Assembly: GCA_950295325.1 (NCBI GenBank)
Contig: OX485803.1
Span: forward strand, 74,787,554 to 74,851,553
Source of the DNA: Polytrichum commune
Lineage: Eukaryota > Streptophyta > Polytrichopsida > Polytrichales > Polytrichaceae
DNA: 64,000 bases
Direction: 5' to 3'
Below are positions 20,198 through 33,950 of the stretch, piece after piece. The position numbers and the translations under genes are program-made. Each line of letters starts with the position of its first letter. The first letter of the stretch is position 1. The notes below the pieces were generated by a model that was not told the DNA's origin, made no database searches, and was given only the letters and a program-made list of their open reading frames with translations.

Positions 20198-23189
20198 TTC
20201 AACCCAAAGAACTAGGTTTCAAGGAAGATTGAGCTAGTGTCTATCAGGATTAATGTCATATTGGACTAAGACTCTAATAACAGTCTAGGTCTTTTACTCC
20301 TCTATTTCCTCTTCCTCACGTTTAATTTCTACTCTTACGGTTTATTGGTGTTTTGAGTCGTGCGTGGGTCTGCCCTATCTAACGATTCCTATTACTCTAG
20401 TTTCACACTTTCTAATTTCGTCGTGAAGCTCAAAAGCTTTGGCAATAGTCTTTTTGTATCTTGGCAATAGTCTTCCAATGGATTTTCATCTTATTGGTGT
20501 TAGTATCTTTTGGCTTTCATAAAACAACAATGCGATGCCATCAATCCTAATTCAAATAATTTCATTCAACACAATGGTTCAATTAGTTATTTTACTTGCA
20601 TTACTATTCCTTTAGGAACTTATCCCATTCATGAACCATCACACATAACATCCCAGTCCGCAATCTCTGCACAATTCAAGATAAAACAAATGTACATGGC
20701 TATATTTTGTATTAGCTTAAAGCTTTAATTAGCCAAATGTTAATAACGTCAAATACGATAATTAATATCAACCACTCATTTCTAAGTCGATCATCTCAAT
20801 GTCATGTGGCAATTTCACATACTAAGTAATGATGAATGTTACACTTCTCAACCCATATTTCTCTCACATCCAAGATTAGCACATCTCGGCTCTCATCATT
20901 AGACTACACTTCGTTTCACTATGCCCATGCTCCTTCTCACAGGTTGCTAACTTCCTGGAATGGCTATAGTCTTTCTCTAATTTCGCAGTATCAAGATTGC
21001 GCCATAGCTTTGTGGCATCCTCTCACATCACTTCACTCTTGGCCATCGGTTTGCTCTCTTACTAGCTCTCGGCAACCTAAGTTAGATTAACTTTCAATAT
21101 AACATTCATGTGTATTCTTTTTGTATCTAAACTCTATCTCGTTGTATTTTAGCTGTTTCGGCATCACTCTATTCCTCTCCTCAATGGCTCATTAACCCTT
21201 TCATCTCTCTCTCTCTGACCCTCCTGTTTCAATTACTCCTTCATTGTTGTGTCGTTTCTTATTCCGAGATGCCTTCACTCGTACATGCTCTATCATGTTG
21301 TTTGCTTCTCAGACAATCAATTTCTTGGATTCTCACTCACACTGTGGCTCTAATCTCCTACTTGAACATGTTCACTTCAAACCTTCCCTTCACAACATGG
21401 TGTTACTCTCATGCACTTACACTCTGAGTAAAATGACTCAATTACTCTGTGGTTATAGCTTGATTACAATGTCTAATCTCCACTCTATCACAAAGTTGAA
21501 GTAATGTCTTTCAATCTTTGGCACTTGGCTGATCCTACACATTATTCGTTGATTGCGACTATTCTAGCCTATTGCCCGGAAAACTCTTTGATTATGGCAT
21601 ATTTTCTCTCTACGGCAATAGTCTCTTATCCTTCCTTCTCTCAGACGGTTACAACTCCTTCCTAAGGCCATTCAGTTGTTAAAACCGCTACTGAAGTACT
21701 TTCATTTGACTATAGCCCAATTTTTCCATCCATTCTTCAAAAAACTCGATTCAAAAAGTCTTGGTTCAGACTATAGCCCAAAAATCTACTCTACAACCAT
21801 CTTCCGCAAAGTATGCATTTGTATGCTCAAAGCTTTCAAATAAGATCTTCTTCACCTCAAGGAAAACTTAGGACATTCAAATCACTTAAACAATATATTT
21901 TTCACCTGAAATGTACCTTATACGATCAAATACATCAAAACATATCCTCTACACCTCAAGAAAAAATCTTGAGACACTCAAATCACTCAAGCAAGAAATT
22001 CTTCACCTCAAATGTGCCTTACACTCTCATATTTGTTTTCCAACACTCAAATAACACAAAACACCCAAATATACTTCTCTTGAGCTTGAACAACTAGCCT
22101 ATCTTTCAAGTCAAAATTCAACATTCAAATGACCAAGTCATATCAGTCTAAAATCCAAATGAACCCTCTTGCCCTCAAACATTGTAGTTCCACTCCACTC
22201 CATTCAAGTATGGTCCATTTCCACTCAAAAACGCTCTCGTGGTGTCCAATGGGCTTTTACACTCTCAAATCACTCAAGGTAGATCTAATTCACAATAAAT
22301 AAATGATCTTAAATATGCCTTAGAACCATCAAATCAGTCAAGTCAAATCTACTTCACCTCAAATGACTTCATTTCCTCTCCAAAATGCCTAAAGATACTA
22401 TAACTACTCAAATCATATCTCTTACACCTCAAATAAATCTACTTGCTTTCAAATGTGCCATTTGAACCCTCTAATCAATTTAGATGTTTTTGATCTCAAA
22501 TCACATTCAATGCATTTACTTAAGCCTTTCCACACTCAAGGCACTTCAACAACATTTCTTTCAACTCCAAATATTTTGAATGCTTTCAAATAAGCCTTTA
22601 AACATTCAACCCTTACAAATAAGCCTTTAAACATACAAAACATTCAAGTTATATGTTTTTGAACTCTTAACACTTCCAAACCTCTTAAGTAAGCCCTTAA
22701 ATACTCAAACCGCTCAAGTCAAATGTTTTTGAACTCGAAACACCTCCAAACCTCTCAAAGTAAGCCCTTAAACACTCAAAACGCTCAAATCATATGCTTT
22801 TGAACTTTAAAGACCTCCAAACCTCTCAAGTACACCCCTCAACACTCAAGTCATATGTTTTTGAAGTTTGAGACCTCCACACTCAAAACACTCAGGTAAG
22901 ATACTTTAGAAGTCTAAACACCTTCAAACCTCTCAAATAAGCCTCTCAACCCTCAAGGCTCAGAAGTCAACATTCTTTGCATCAAACAAACATTCAAGCA
23001 AAAGGAACCACAAAACAAATATTTACAACAATCAAATGTGCCCTTGGATACCTCCAATGCTCCAAGCTCCAAAAATCCTCAAGATCCACTCTGCAACCTT
23101 AAAACAATCAAATCTCTGGCATTTCACTTGCATACATGGGCCCATAACCTATTGGAGCTCAATAAGACTACAGATGAGATTGCGCAAAT
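20198..23189 (+). other. No gene; A/C/T-rich, G-poor low-complexity tract
   Basis: From about 21800 to 23060 the plus strand is strikingly G-poor, with endless variants of CACTCAAATCACTCAA and CTTCAAACCTCTCAA. Short open frames here are composition artefacts. This looks like a decayed, expanded simple repeat. Confidence 0.6.
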
Positions 23190-23442
23190 CACTATATTCG
23201 TTAATTTGAGACTTTCTCTTGTCTCAAATTAATATATGGACCACAACAACATGGTCTACTGTTTGGGTCGTCCTACCTAAACCATCTTGATATGAGTTCT
23301 TAATTGGGTTCTTGATATGAACACCTGCTTCAAAGTATTTGCATCTTACAACGTTCTCCAATATCTGTGTGATTTTATCCATGTTCTTATATTTGTAACT
23401 GTCTCAAAATGCCGAAAAAATCTCAAATTAACAAATATAGTG
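23190..23442. mobile_element. 253-bp non-autonomous relative of the 18.2-kb element
   Basis: Left end CACTATATTCGTTAATTTGA; the right end, read inverted, is CACTATATTTGTTAATTTGA, followed in both by GAGAC or GAGAT and a second GAGAC/GTCTC. Both match the 1992 and 20197 termini. No coding capacity. Flanks (AAT and ATA) show no clear duplication. Confidence 0.6.
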
Positions 23443-23549
23443 ATACAAGCAAGAATACATACATATAGGCATATGAACAATGTTTGGAGTGAGATGGTCT
23501 CCTCCACCTCTTGCTTTGTCCTTTACTGCTCATTTCAATTTGGTTCATA

Positions 23550-24241
23550 CAACCAACACATAAAGGGCCTAGTGAGGAATTTGAGGGGTCCAAGGTGATG
23601 ACCAACACCTTAGCATATATGTAAGCTCACAAAAAACAAATTTGAGGCCCATGAGATGCAAGGAAAATCAAATAAAAAAATAAAAAAATAAAAATTATTG
23701 TCTCAACACCGAGACGACAATTCACACAATTCTACTAAGTTTTATTTTAGTTTTTGCTATTTTTTGTAATTTCTTTGCTTCTCAAGGGGGCCTTACATTT
23801 TTGTGGGCTCTGAAATGTGTTGAGGAGTTGGACATGGTCCCAAACCCTTCACTTATCAATCAAATATACATTATGGTTTGAATGGGGACTCATGCCAACC
23901 CTAACCAACTCCTTTACTTGGCTATTACATGGTGCCCAAGTTGGCCAACATACACACATAAGGGGCATAATGATGGGCTTGAGAGGTATGGGTGATGACC
24001 AGCCCCTCAGCATATATGTGGGCTCACAAAAATCAAGTTTGAAGCCCTTTGAGAAGCAAAGGAAATCTAAAAAAAGATCAATTATTGAATAGAAAGGTGA
24101 GAATTGTTGTCTTGGCACTAAGACAAATATTCTCACATTTTTTTCTCATTTTTAATATATGTAATTGTGTTGTCTTTGCTTCGCAAGGGGGCTCATATTT
24201 TTGTGGGCTCTCAAATGTGATGAGGGATTGGACATAACCCA
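23550..24241 (+). repeat. Diverged tandem duplication (about 295-bp unit, two copies)
   Basis: 23550-23842 and 23945-24241 share ordered blocks: ACACATAA-GGG, GGTGATGACCA, AGCATATATGT, GCTCACAAAAA, CAAGGGGGC and TTTTTGTGGGCTCT. Non-coding. Confidence 0.7.
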
Positions 24242-27200
24242 TATGATAGTCCATGACTTATGTGAACCCCCATAGTGGTCCACCACTCCGAGGGGTCACT
24301 TTTAATTAGGATTTTAGCATGAAAAATTGTAATTGATAGGGAATTGGAGAAAACTAGTTCATTTAGCATTTTATCCCCCCCCCCCCCAACCAAATTTTTT
24401 TTAAATAAAAATAAAAAATCACCGAGGATTTTGGGCCTTCACCCATGAAGGGGAAAATTTTAAAGTTAAAGTAGGGTTAAGTAAAAAAAAAGTTACTAGT
24501 GGTGGAAACTAGCTAAGTTAGAAAAATTGCTAACTAGGAAAGCAACTAGTTGACCGGGAACAAATGCTAGCTAGTTAAAACAAAAACTAGCCAAGAGGTT
24601 AAATTAGTATAGGCTAGCTAAGAAAGGATTAGTTTATTAGTTAGTGTGGGCCACACAAGATAAATGAAGGTATTCAACGTAAGAGGGCAAAATCGGCATA
24701 AAGGCTTTTTAAAATTAAAAAATTAAGAAAAAAAACAAGGGGGTCATTTACCCCCTTGCCTTATTGCCAAATAGGTGGCAAAATATTGGAAAAATTTGAA
24801 TGATTCCCATTACAGCCATCTTGGCGAGAGATTATAACTTCAACCATGAAAATCCCCGAGCCCAAATGTTGGAGGGAGGGGCCTCGAAAAAATGAAACCA
24901 GTGGTAGAGGAGTCCAATCCTTTTGTGAGAGGGTTTAAAGACCCCCTCCCCTCACATTACAAACTCTCGTCCCCCGGACATTTGGGCGAAGTCCTACTTC
25001 CGAATAGTTCGGTAAGAAAAATAAAAATTTGTCCCTTTCATTTTCCTTGTAATAAAGCTTGAGGAAGTATTTTTCTTACCTTCCCTTAGTTCATATGTTT
25101 GTTTGTTAACATACAAAATTTCTCTATGTTTTTCTTTAGTGGTAGGTTAGAGTTCATGTATTAAGAGTTGAGGAATTGTAGATATTGGCGGCTGATGACA
25201 TAAACACTTAGTTTACCACCTTGAATCAAAAACTTATTTATTTTTCTTGTAGAGTTTTTTAGAGCTATTCATAGCCATTTTCCGATTGTGATTTGATTGA
25301 GGAAGCAAGAATTATGAATTTCCAAAGTTGGAGTACAAAGTATGGCGTTTATTCGGGCAACGGTTGCTGAATCAGACCTTCTGGCGTAAAGAAAACTTCA
25401 ATATTTAATTATTATTTTCCATGTAGCGCTCTTATATGAATTTATAAGATCATTTAAAGCGTGTCATTTGATTAAATAATGAATTATATATGAATTTCCA
25501 AATATTGGATACATAGTTAGATACTTCTACTTGATTGCTTGTGTTATAATGAGACTGTTGGATCCATCTCGATTTATCTTCATGAGCTCACATTTTTCTT
25601 AATAAAGTTATTTGTTAGTTTTCCAAATGTGTAATACAAGCCCCAATGTAAGTAATAATGAATTAATTACAAATTCTTAAAATTGGAGATTAGATAGGTG
25701 AAGATGGAAGGAATGGACATTGTACTTCCAAGCCTCATAACTTTTATAATTCTTATCCGATTGGAGTAGATTTTAAGTCTCTGAAAAACTAATGGTATAT
25801 ACTATTAGATTAATTATGATGTATCCAAAATTATAGTGTATAGAAAATGATGTTTTGACCATTGGAAAAACTAAAGTTTTATAACCAAATTAGTTACAAA
25901 GAAAAAGATAAGGTCAACTCTCGGGAAGCGGAGCAACAACTGGGAGTGTACGTTAAAGGGTCAAGGGAAGCGCTCGGAACATATTTTGAGGATTGGAAGT
26001 AATACGAGGTAGCGGCTCGGCCTACATCAAGCCAAACCAAACAAGAAGCACTAAAATAAGCCCATTAATTCTAGCCTTCAATTTAAACTTGGAGGGAGCA
26101 CAACCAATGTGTGTATTCCTAAACTCACCCATCTATCTCATAAGGTCAAGTAGTTCAATCACTTAACCGCCAAGGGGGTAACCTAACTTTGTTATTATCG
26201 GAACCTCTTCATATGTTTCATGGTAGTAGCTTTGATTATTAGAAAAGTTTCGTGTGTGATGAAATTGGATTAATCACAAGCATGGCCACTCTGCATGTTG
26301 TTGGTGGAAATGTGAGATTAATGACCCACGAATTCATTATTGTGTTGTAGCCCCCATGGATTGGGAGTTATAGTCCCAATCCTTAAAGATTGTATAACAA
26401 CTCCAATTCAATAATAGGCCTTCGGCCTTTATTTATTTATTAATTAGAGTGAAATAAACATTATTTTTCAGAGGGTAGTGGGACTATATATTTACCTAGT
26501 TGAAGATCAATCATGGACTAGGTACCCCACGTGTAGTCTCTGAGGAACGCCTTTGATTTTTTTCCACATTTTAGAAAGATGCGAAAATGTTTTGAAGCCC
26601 GTAATTATCTGAATGGACAAGCAAAGACCAACCAACAAACCAAAACTCCACCAATAACTTATATTGTTTACAGGTCGTTCGTCATCCTGGTCCTATTAAG
26701 TTGCATTTTGTGGTCCATCCAGTGTAACACACTTAACGAGAAAATCCATCAAACATATGGTGAACCCTTGTTGGCATGAAAACATGATCCGGAAACTTAA
26801 TTCGGTAGGGTGACACCATCCTTCATACCGTTGAAGTCTGAAGGGTTTGAATTGTCACTCAATATTGAAGGGACTTGCACGAGGTCCTAGAAGATTCTGA
26901 GCTAAGGGATGCATCAACCAGATAAGGGATGATGCCTAATGAATGAATGTAGTAAGATAGGATATGTGAATGAAATCAACTAAGTAAGAAAGAAATTGTA
27001 TAAAATTTGGGACTTAAGCCAAATTCCCCCCTTATAAAATCTAAACACAACTAAATAAAGAAGTAGGAATGCATTGAGCGGTCGATCAAATTATTGCTCT
27101 TCCGTCCCCGAACTAGAGGTAGTATCAATCACACATGGTTGGTGTGTACCAGAGCCATCTCAATTCATAAATTAGGATTGTTTTGGTTCCAATGTTGTTG

Positions 27201-30085
27201 TGTCTGCACTTAAACTAGGTCGTAGGTCTCGGTTCGAACTAAACATGAAAATGATTAGTGGGTTTTAAAGCCACAATATTAAAAACTAAGGCCCAAATTC
27301 TGAACGTATTACAACGCAAATTCAATCCCCCTCGGAAATCTAAGCACTCACCTTATACACCTACCATCTCGATTCAGCTTGGGCATTTGCAAATACAGGC
27401 CATCCTCATTGAAGGATTTGTGTGGCATTTTTAGTCTCCCTCGGACAGGGGTGGCCCAAAAGCACCACAGCTTATGGGCTTAAACACATGTGTAAATATT
27501 AGGTGTGTTGTCCAAAACATTCTAAGTTTCGTATTAACACCACTTTCCATGTGAACTTCAAGGATGGATACAAAGAGGAGGGTCCACATAATGCACCTCA
27601 CCATGATGGGTCCATGGCATGTACACTTCGAGTCATTCAATACATGATTATTGGCTTTGTTGCCTCGCACAAATTTCGAAACAAAGTCCTCAATGAAACA
27701 ATAAATGAGACCCTAAATTATATCTATAATGATTTTTTATATTCGCATACCATAATTTTTGTACAAATTACTTGCGTTCTTGGATATCTCCTCTTCCCCT
27801 TCAATTTGAGATGAATTGTGTGTAGTGTCACACTATCATTAACAAAAACTATTGGTTGGTTGGCATCGTTGCTACCGTTATTTGGCTCCGATTCTAATAT
27901 TACAGTCATCCGTCTGTCCTTTTTGGATCTCTCCAACTACTTATGTTTTGAGAACTTTAAAGTACTTCGCCATTTCCTTCTCATGGGAGGTTTTGTAATT
28001 TATGTCTCGCGCATTAGCAATTGTCAATATGGGCTCAATATTTGTTCTCTTTGCATTTGGTTTGAAGGGCGGGCATTGGGTTGAGAATACTAAAAAAAGG
28101 TAAATGACACTACCAACCTTGAGTTCATAGTGTGTGTGTTGGCTTTGGTATAGGGTTCCACATAAATAACATAAAGTTAGGTCAAGTTGTTTGATCCTAT
28201 GTGGGTGCAGCCAATGATTGTAGGTTAGATAATTCCATTTATTTAAATATTATAAGGGCATTGATTGTTATGCTAATATTGGGGTTGTATCTTCCATAAA
28301 TCCATACTACATTGAGATCATTTTTTCTTTTTCTTCTCCATATACACTATGGCTTCCATCATAGCTACATGATCTTTGGTGCCTTTCACAATGCCCTTGA
28401 CTTTCGATGGATCTATCTAGATCTCGTAAGATTTCTTGGGCTTGGGATTCAATTTTCAAATTAGCACCATGTATGTCGAGCATGAATTGTTCGATAAAAG
28501 TGGGTTAGTGTCAAAAATCGTCTTGATGCAAAAAACGAACAGTGTTGGTGGTTCGACATGGTTGTTGAGCCCAAGTTTGTTTAAAGTCATTGGTCTTTCA
28601 AAATCTCAAATACAAGCATCCACAATCAATTTGACAACGAATGAGGTACATCTACAGTTCATATTCCCAGTCTAGCAGTGATGAGGTTGGAACCAAGTAA
28701 CAATACCGTTATTGTGCTATCAGATTCCAATGATGATGTATGCCTTGCAGTAGGTTACTCATACCACCTCCCTTATCCATTTAAGAGTGCTCATTCAATG
28801 CCCTCAAGACTTGCTATCAATATGAGTCCCCCTCTATATGAACCCCAATATATGAAATGGGGTGTGTATGAATCACCCTCCCAATCACCTTCCCTCAGCA
28901 CACATGGTAGTACGGATTAGGCTCAAGGAATAATGGATTTGCTTATATTTATGCACCTAGCAACCCCACACATAGGAGACACCCATGGCATATTCTTGTG
29001 GACTCTTATGACCCAAAAAATTGTGAGTGGAATTTTGGAGGAGACATGAATAAAACATGTCATGATTAAGAAAACAAGAAAACGGTAGAACCGTGAGGCT
29101 CTGCCCTTTGTTATGAAAGACTACAATTGTAGCTGATTACTTTGCTCATGCCAATCCATGGCTATTCACTATACCAAACCTTACTTGGATTTTGTGCACC
29201 TTCTTCTCAAATACGGGTCAAGGATTGAAGCTACTCATTTATCACACGAAATTTAAAAATAATAATAACCAAGAACTGCCTAACTATAGTTAACAAGATT
29301 TCTTTCAATGCATTTTAGGGAGCACTTATATATAAACTATAGTTAACACCCACATTAAATAAAGTGGACCAAAAATAACAAGAACAAGTAACGTTCAAGT
29401 GTGAACACAAAGTGGTTAGGAAATTTACTCTTGAAATGAAGAAGTTGATGCATAGTCTCTGTCCTACAGACAGAGCCAACAAACCACTTAAGAGCCATCT
29501 ACCTTAATAATGGGACAAAAAGCCCTCGAGATGGCCTCAACATCAATGGTGGTCCCGAAATCTCCTCCCTCGATGGGAATGCAACCCCTAGAAACTAGAA
29601 AAGGTGTTACTTAAGGACTACCAAACATTCGTCCTTGTTCTCGTGATCGTCCCGAACGAGGTTGTTCGGTCGTCAACTTTGATATTTCTTGGAGTTTGTG
29701 AGCCTACTAGCTTGCATGGCAACCCAAACTGGACACCGCTTGCTTGCAAAAAGGGGGTCACTTTTTGCTACATGGCTACAATGAAATCCCGGATTTTAGG
29801 ACATCCCGAATAATACTCATCGCCGTGTTCGATGCACCTCCACAATGTTGCCACCTAATACTACTACTACTATCACTTAGGATCACGCGCGTTGAGTTGG
29901 GTGGGAATGCTCTTGTCTCATTCTTTAATGCCATGGCTCACATTGTCCGTGATGTAAGCCCCTAGCCGCATACGTCCAAATCAATGCAAAGTACTCAATC
30001 TCTCAATTCCCCATAGCTAAGCTACCGTCCTATGATGCTCCAAGTCTTCACAAATTCAATCCAATCCTTACTAAGGTACATGTGC
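24242..30085. other. No supported gene; AT-rich
   Basis: Includes a C14 run (24377-24390), a CTAGC/TAGCTA-rich stretch (24490-24620) and a hairpin GGCCTTCGGCC with AATAAACA nearby (26417-26460) that could be an old LTR or transcript end. ORFs at 27503-28084 and 28436-28920 have no recognisable family and I do not call them genes. Confidence 0.5.
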
Positions 30086-30330
30086 TTAGTTTGGTTACTT
30101 ATCTTAATCGAACACCTATATTTTAGTGGCATGTGGTTTGGTGTGGCTCTAAGAAAAGATTCTAGAAGGACAAGCGTTTAACAGAGTTTGGATTGCATGC
30201 TTAATACATGATAATCATTCTAGATTCAATAATCAACATAATTGTGTGTGTGGGGGGGGGGGTGCTAAATGACCATTTCAAGAGCACGAGAATCTCACTT
30301 CCATAACATTCTTCAACTACATGGTTGTGT
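30086..30330 (+). repeat. Dispersed repeat family R1, copy 1 (left part)
   Basis: Shares the sequence order TTACTTATCTTAATCG, ACACCTAT, GTGTGGCTC, then TGACCAT and GAGCA with copies at 33.6, 38.5, 57.3, 57.8 and 59.8 kb. Has a G13 run at 30251-30262. Its right part reappears about 31.15-31.27 kb, separated by inserted sequence. Confidence 0.65.
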
Positions 30331-30574
30331 TCCATTCTATATCGATTCTTTGACATGGGCCTCCACTATCTTACCTCCATGGGGAAAAAACTTAGATAAT
30401 AGGAAGAAACTGATGCCGATATGAGTTGTATGAACATTGTGAATAAGCGTCGCTCTTGTTGGTGAATAGTGCTATGATGAATAGTACTTCAATGAATAAT
30501 GCATGGATGAAGAGTTCTTCCTGTGAATAATGCCGAGATGAACAATGATTATTGTGAGTAGGCCAGGAGTATAA

Positions 30575-30957
30575 GGATGAGTTTCCGTGTAGGCCGCTCA
30601 CACAATAGATGCTAGTAAAATGGTGGGTTGGAGCCGTTCACATGTAGTTAAGAACAAGCTACCATCCAACCATGTTCTGGCAATTTGTTAGAATGTGGAG
30701 GGCCGTGGACATGGGTCGCTAGGCTTCCATGTGCCCATTAAAGAATCTTCAACCTACAAGTTATGGTCATTGAAGGATTAAAGACCTAGTTTTAAAAGGA
30801 GAAGGAGGTTAGTCGGTGGGACCTAGATGTGAGAAGATGGAAGTAGCTAGTTGGCACATGCGAACGCTACCCCACCAAATTCCTTCTACATATGGGCAAG
30901 TTTGTCCTTGTTCACTCTAGAATTTGGTGGGTGAGCGGCCTACATGGAAACTCACCC
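30575..30957. mobile_element. PIF/Harbinger-like MITE, TAA duplication
   Basis: The 383-bp segment has inverted ends GGATGAGTTTCCGTGTAGG and GGGTGAGTTTCCATGTAGG, continuing to CCGCTCAC. TAA duplications are at 30572-30574 and 30958-30960. It lies inside the region separating the two halves of R1 copy 1. Confidence 0.85.
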
Positions 30958-31119
30958 TAACTCCACCCAAATTTTCAAATGTCAACATGAATGTATGAAT
31001 AATAAAGAAATTGAATAGTAAAGGAATACTACTACTTTGTTATGAGGTCCCACATAACAAAATTGACATATTCCAAGGTGAGTAGAACTGACCCACATGA
31101 CTAAATAATATTATGTTGA

Positions 31120-31272
31120 TAATGATAAAAATATCCATATGAACTCCAATAATTATGAGGAAAGCAACTAAAACCTCCATTCGAGTTCGCTGATCATTTT
31201 ATTCTAATTGCGTGATTCATATCCTAGGAGAAAAGGGCTAGTCTGAAAAGCAACCATCTAAAACCCATCGCC
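31120..31272 (+). repeat. R1 copy 1 (right part)
   Basis: Contains ATATCCATATGAACTCC, ATTATGAGGAAAG and CATATCCTAGGAGAA, matching the second half of the other R1 copies. Confidence 0.6.
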
Positions 31273-31679
31273 CTTAAGTTCAAAAGAAATCATAAAAAGC
31301 GAGAAGAAAGAAAAAGAAAAAGACATATGCCGTGTTCTCTTGTTCATTGGGCCGGTTCCTTGATTCCTGTGACGACTGGGAAAAAAAACACAACAAACAA
31401 AACAAAACCGAAAGCAACAAGACAAAAAAAAAGAAGGAAACAACTCCGCATATGTATTGTTACATACAAATGTATCTCACATCCATCCAAGTCTACATAA
31501 ACACATCTAGAGCTCATCTATGTACATGAAGAGGCCAATAGAAGAAACAAGCTCCCTTTATGTGAGGGTTGATACATCCCCGCTAGACTCAGTAATTTGG
31601 GATCTTTGATGTTGTTTTCATTTTCTATTAGTCTTTAGGATAAACATTTCCAGGTTAGAAATCAATGTATACCTTGTGT

Positions 31680-31845
31680 AATTTTTATAATTTTTTTTGG
31701 AACACAGGACACGCTTGACCACCTGACTAGTTTTCCGTCAAATAGAGAGACAATTTCACGGCCGGGATTCGAACCGCTAGCCACTCCGTTCGGTTTGGGT
31801 ACCTCTCCACTATCATCCGGCAGTTTAGGGTCATCTCGAACACAC
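31680..31845 (-). mobile_element. tRNA-derived SINE with 11-bp target duplication
   Basis: On the minus strand: A box TAGTGGAGAGG, B box GGTTCGAATCC, short body, and a terminal A8 tract. The direct repeat ATACCTTGTGT flanks it at 31669-31679 and 31846-31856, proving retroposition. A second family member ends the window at 64 kb. Confidence 0.88.
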
Positions 31846-32664
31846 ATACCTTGTGTTATCACTTTCCCAATGGATAAGTTAGCGTAGACACCACGAATCC
31901 CTAGCCAAGATGATGTCCCCTAGAAGTTTATGGCCCGATTCATGTCCATTGGGTCCCACTCAACCAATCCAAGGTATTTGAAATCGATCTCGATGTCCAA
32001 TAAAAAAAAAACAAGAATTTGTACCCCCCCCCCCTTGATTCATGTGAGGCTATTAGTTGGGCTACGAACGAATAGAGCTCCATGGGCTACTACAAAGCAA
32101 CCGGCCCCAATTGAATGAGCGAGAGGTACACTAGTATGCAATAATTATGCGTGCTTTAATGTGGCCGTTCCCACATGAGCCGAGGCTACGGCACGATTTG
32201 GGTGTTGTTGAAAGGGTCATTGCACGGCTCCCATCACCGTTGTACTCGCATGGCCCCTACTCCTCCTCCTCCTCCTCCTACTCATCCACGGAATGGGCCA
32301 CGACGTGGCTCCTTCGCCCTTCCCTTCTTTGTTTATTAGGCTTCGGGAATGGAGGGACGAGGCCGGTCGGAGGGTACTAGGGTAGAAGAGTCTAGACCCA
32401 TGGACTTTGATGCCAAAGCCTCTCAATGGGTACCGCTCCACCATTATGTAAGGTAGATACATGGAAAAACGGCGAAAAATGAGGTGATTCGGCCACAAAG
32501 AGGGGCTTGGAATTTGTGCAATGTTGTTTCATAGATTGGGGTAGAGGAAGTGATGAGGAGTGGAAGTTGTTTCATTGTTTTATGCCATGTGAATACTTAG
32601 TTGCATTTTTTTGCAAAGAAGTAAGTAAGTCGAACTCCCTACTTGTGTAGTGGAGTCTTCGTAG

Positions 32665-32860
32665 CCATGATTGGGGAGAACCGGGAGTTAGTTACAAATG
32701 AACCGGTTGAATTTGAGAAATAATCGGTTGAAGTTCAAGATTGTATGAGAATACCCAATCATTTTAAAGGTGATTTATAGAATGTACCCCATTTTAATAA
32801 AGGAAAACCATAGGATGCCAACATGCAACCGGTTGGACTTGCAAACACTAGGATCTCAAC
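32665..32860 (-). repeat. Dispersed repeat R2, copy 1
   Basis: The reverse complement matches 39757-39935 through CAACCGGTTNNNTCTCAAA, CAACCGGTTCAT and CTAACTCCCGGTTCT-type blocks. Non-coding. Confidence 0.65.
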
Positions 32861-33589
32861 CGATTATGCCCAAAAATCTCCCCGATCATTGCTCCCTAGT
32901 TTGAGCATCAAACTATTCTACTTTGCATATGAATGCACACAAAACGATTAACTCAATGCACCGGTATTGGTCATTCACCGTTTTTGTGTTCTTCTACCTT
33001 AATCGGCTCCTACTAGGTGCACCACCTACTCCTCTCCTTTTCCTTTTTTTTTTTTTTCCTTTCGAGCTTCCACCTTTCCTCCCCAACCTAGCCCCCCCAA
33101 GGTAGAGAACCAATATTCGGTTACTTCTCTTATCATGACACCTATGGTAGACAAGACCCATTTCCGATTACCTCCCCCCCCCCCTCTCCATCATCTTAAT
33201 ACATAGAGTCCCCTGAAGTCGTGAAGCTCCACAAATGTAGCCATCATTTTCTATCGTGATGGAAAATGTTGTGCAGTTTTACACATGTCGTCATTGCATT
33301 CAGCATGATAGAAAAAGTAAGTTATGAGGGCACAAATTTGGGTTCCTTGAAAATGGCACTAATTGCACTCAAGTTTCCGCCTCCTAGTTATTAGAAGTAG
33401 GTCAATCTATGCTCCGAATATGGGTTGGTAGAGAATCTTTCCTTTGAAAGTTTATGGTGATTTCAAAACTTGGAAATAAATTGTGAATCTTTTTTTTGAA
33501 CGTTGTGATATCAATTTCCATACCTATGGAAAATCACTCTAGTATCACATTTGTACTACACTTGTGCGAAATTCCATACTAGTAACATA

Positions 33590-33950
33590 AATGGGTATGT
33601 CCACCTTATATTTGAGTGGTATATGGTTAGGTGTGTTTCCAAGAACGGATACTGAAAAGATGTGTGTTTAAAAAAAAATGACCACTTGCTCTAAATATGA
33701 TAACTGTTTTAGTGCAATCTGTCAACATTATTGGGGAGACTTATATGACCATTTAATGAGCATGAGAATTTTCAACTTGATAATGAATAGGATATTTATG
33801 TGAGCTCCAAAAATTATGAGGAAAGTGGTTATAGCCTTGATTTTGGAGTTGCCAACCATCTTGTACTAATCGTGTGTTTCATATCTTAGGAGAAGTGGGC
33901 TAGTCAATAAAAATAAAAATAGCCATTTAAGACCCATCTACCTTAGACCC
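33590..33950 (+). repeat. R1 copy 2
   Basis: Contains the full R1 order: GGATACTGAAAAGATGTG, GACCATTTAATGAGCA, GATAATGAATAGGATATTTA, AATTATGAGGAAAGTGG, CATATCTTAGGAGAAGTGG, CATTTAAGACCC. Confidence 0.75.

Noticed and set aside
20172-23190. A 3-kb element between the inverted motifs at 20.17 and 23.19 kb
   Set aside because: The motif orientations point outward from each other, so they are better read as the right end of one element and the left end of another.
26340-26470. LTR 3' end (hairpin GGCCTTCGGCC, AATAAACA)
   Set aside because: No partner LTR, primer site or pol sequence was found nearby.
27503-28920. Small protein genes at 27503-28084 and 28436-28920
   Set aside because: No recognisable family, no splice support and ordinary AT-rich composition.
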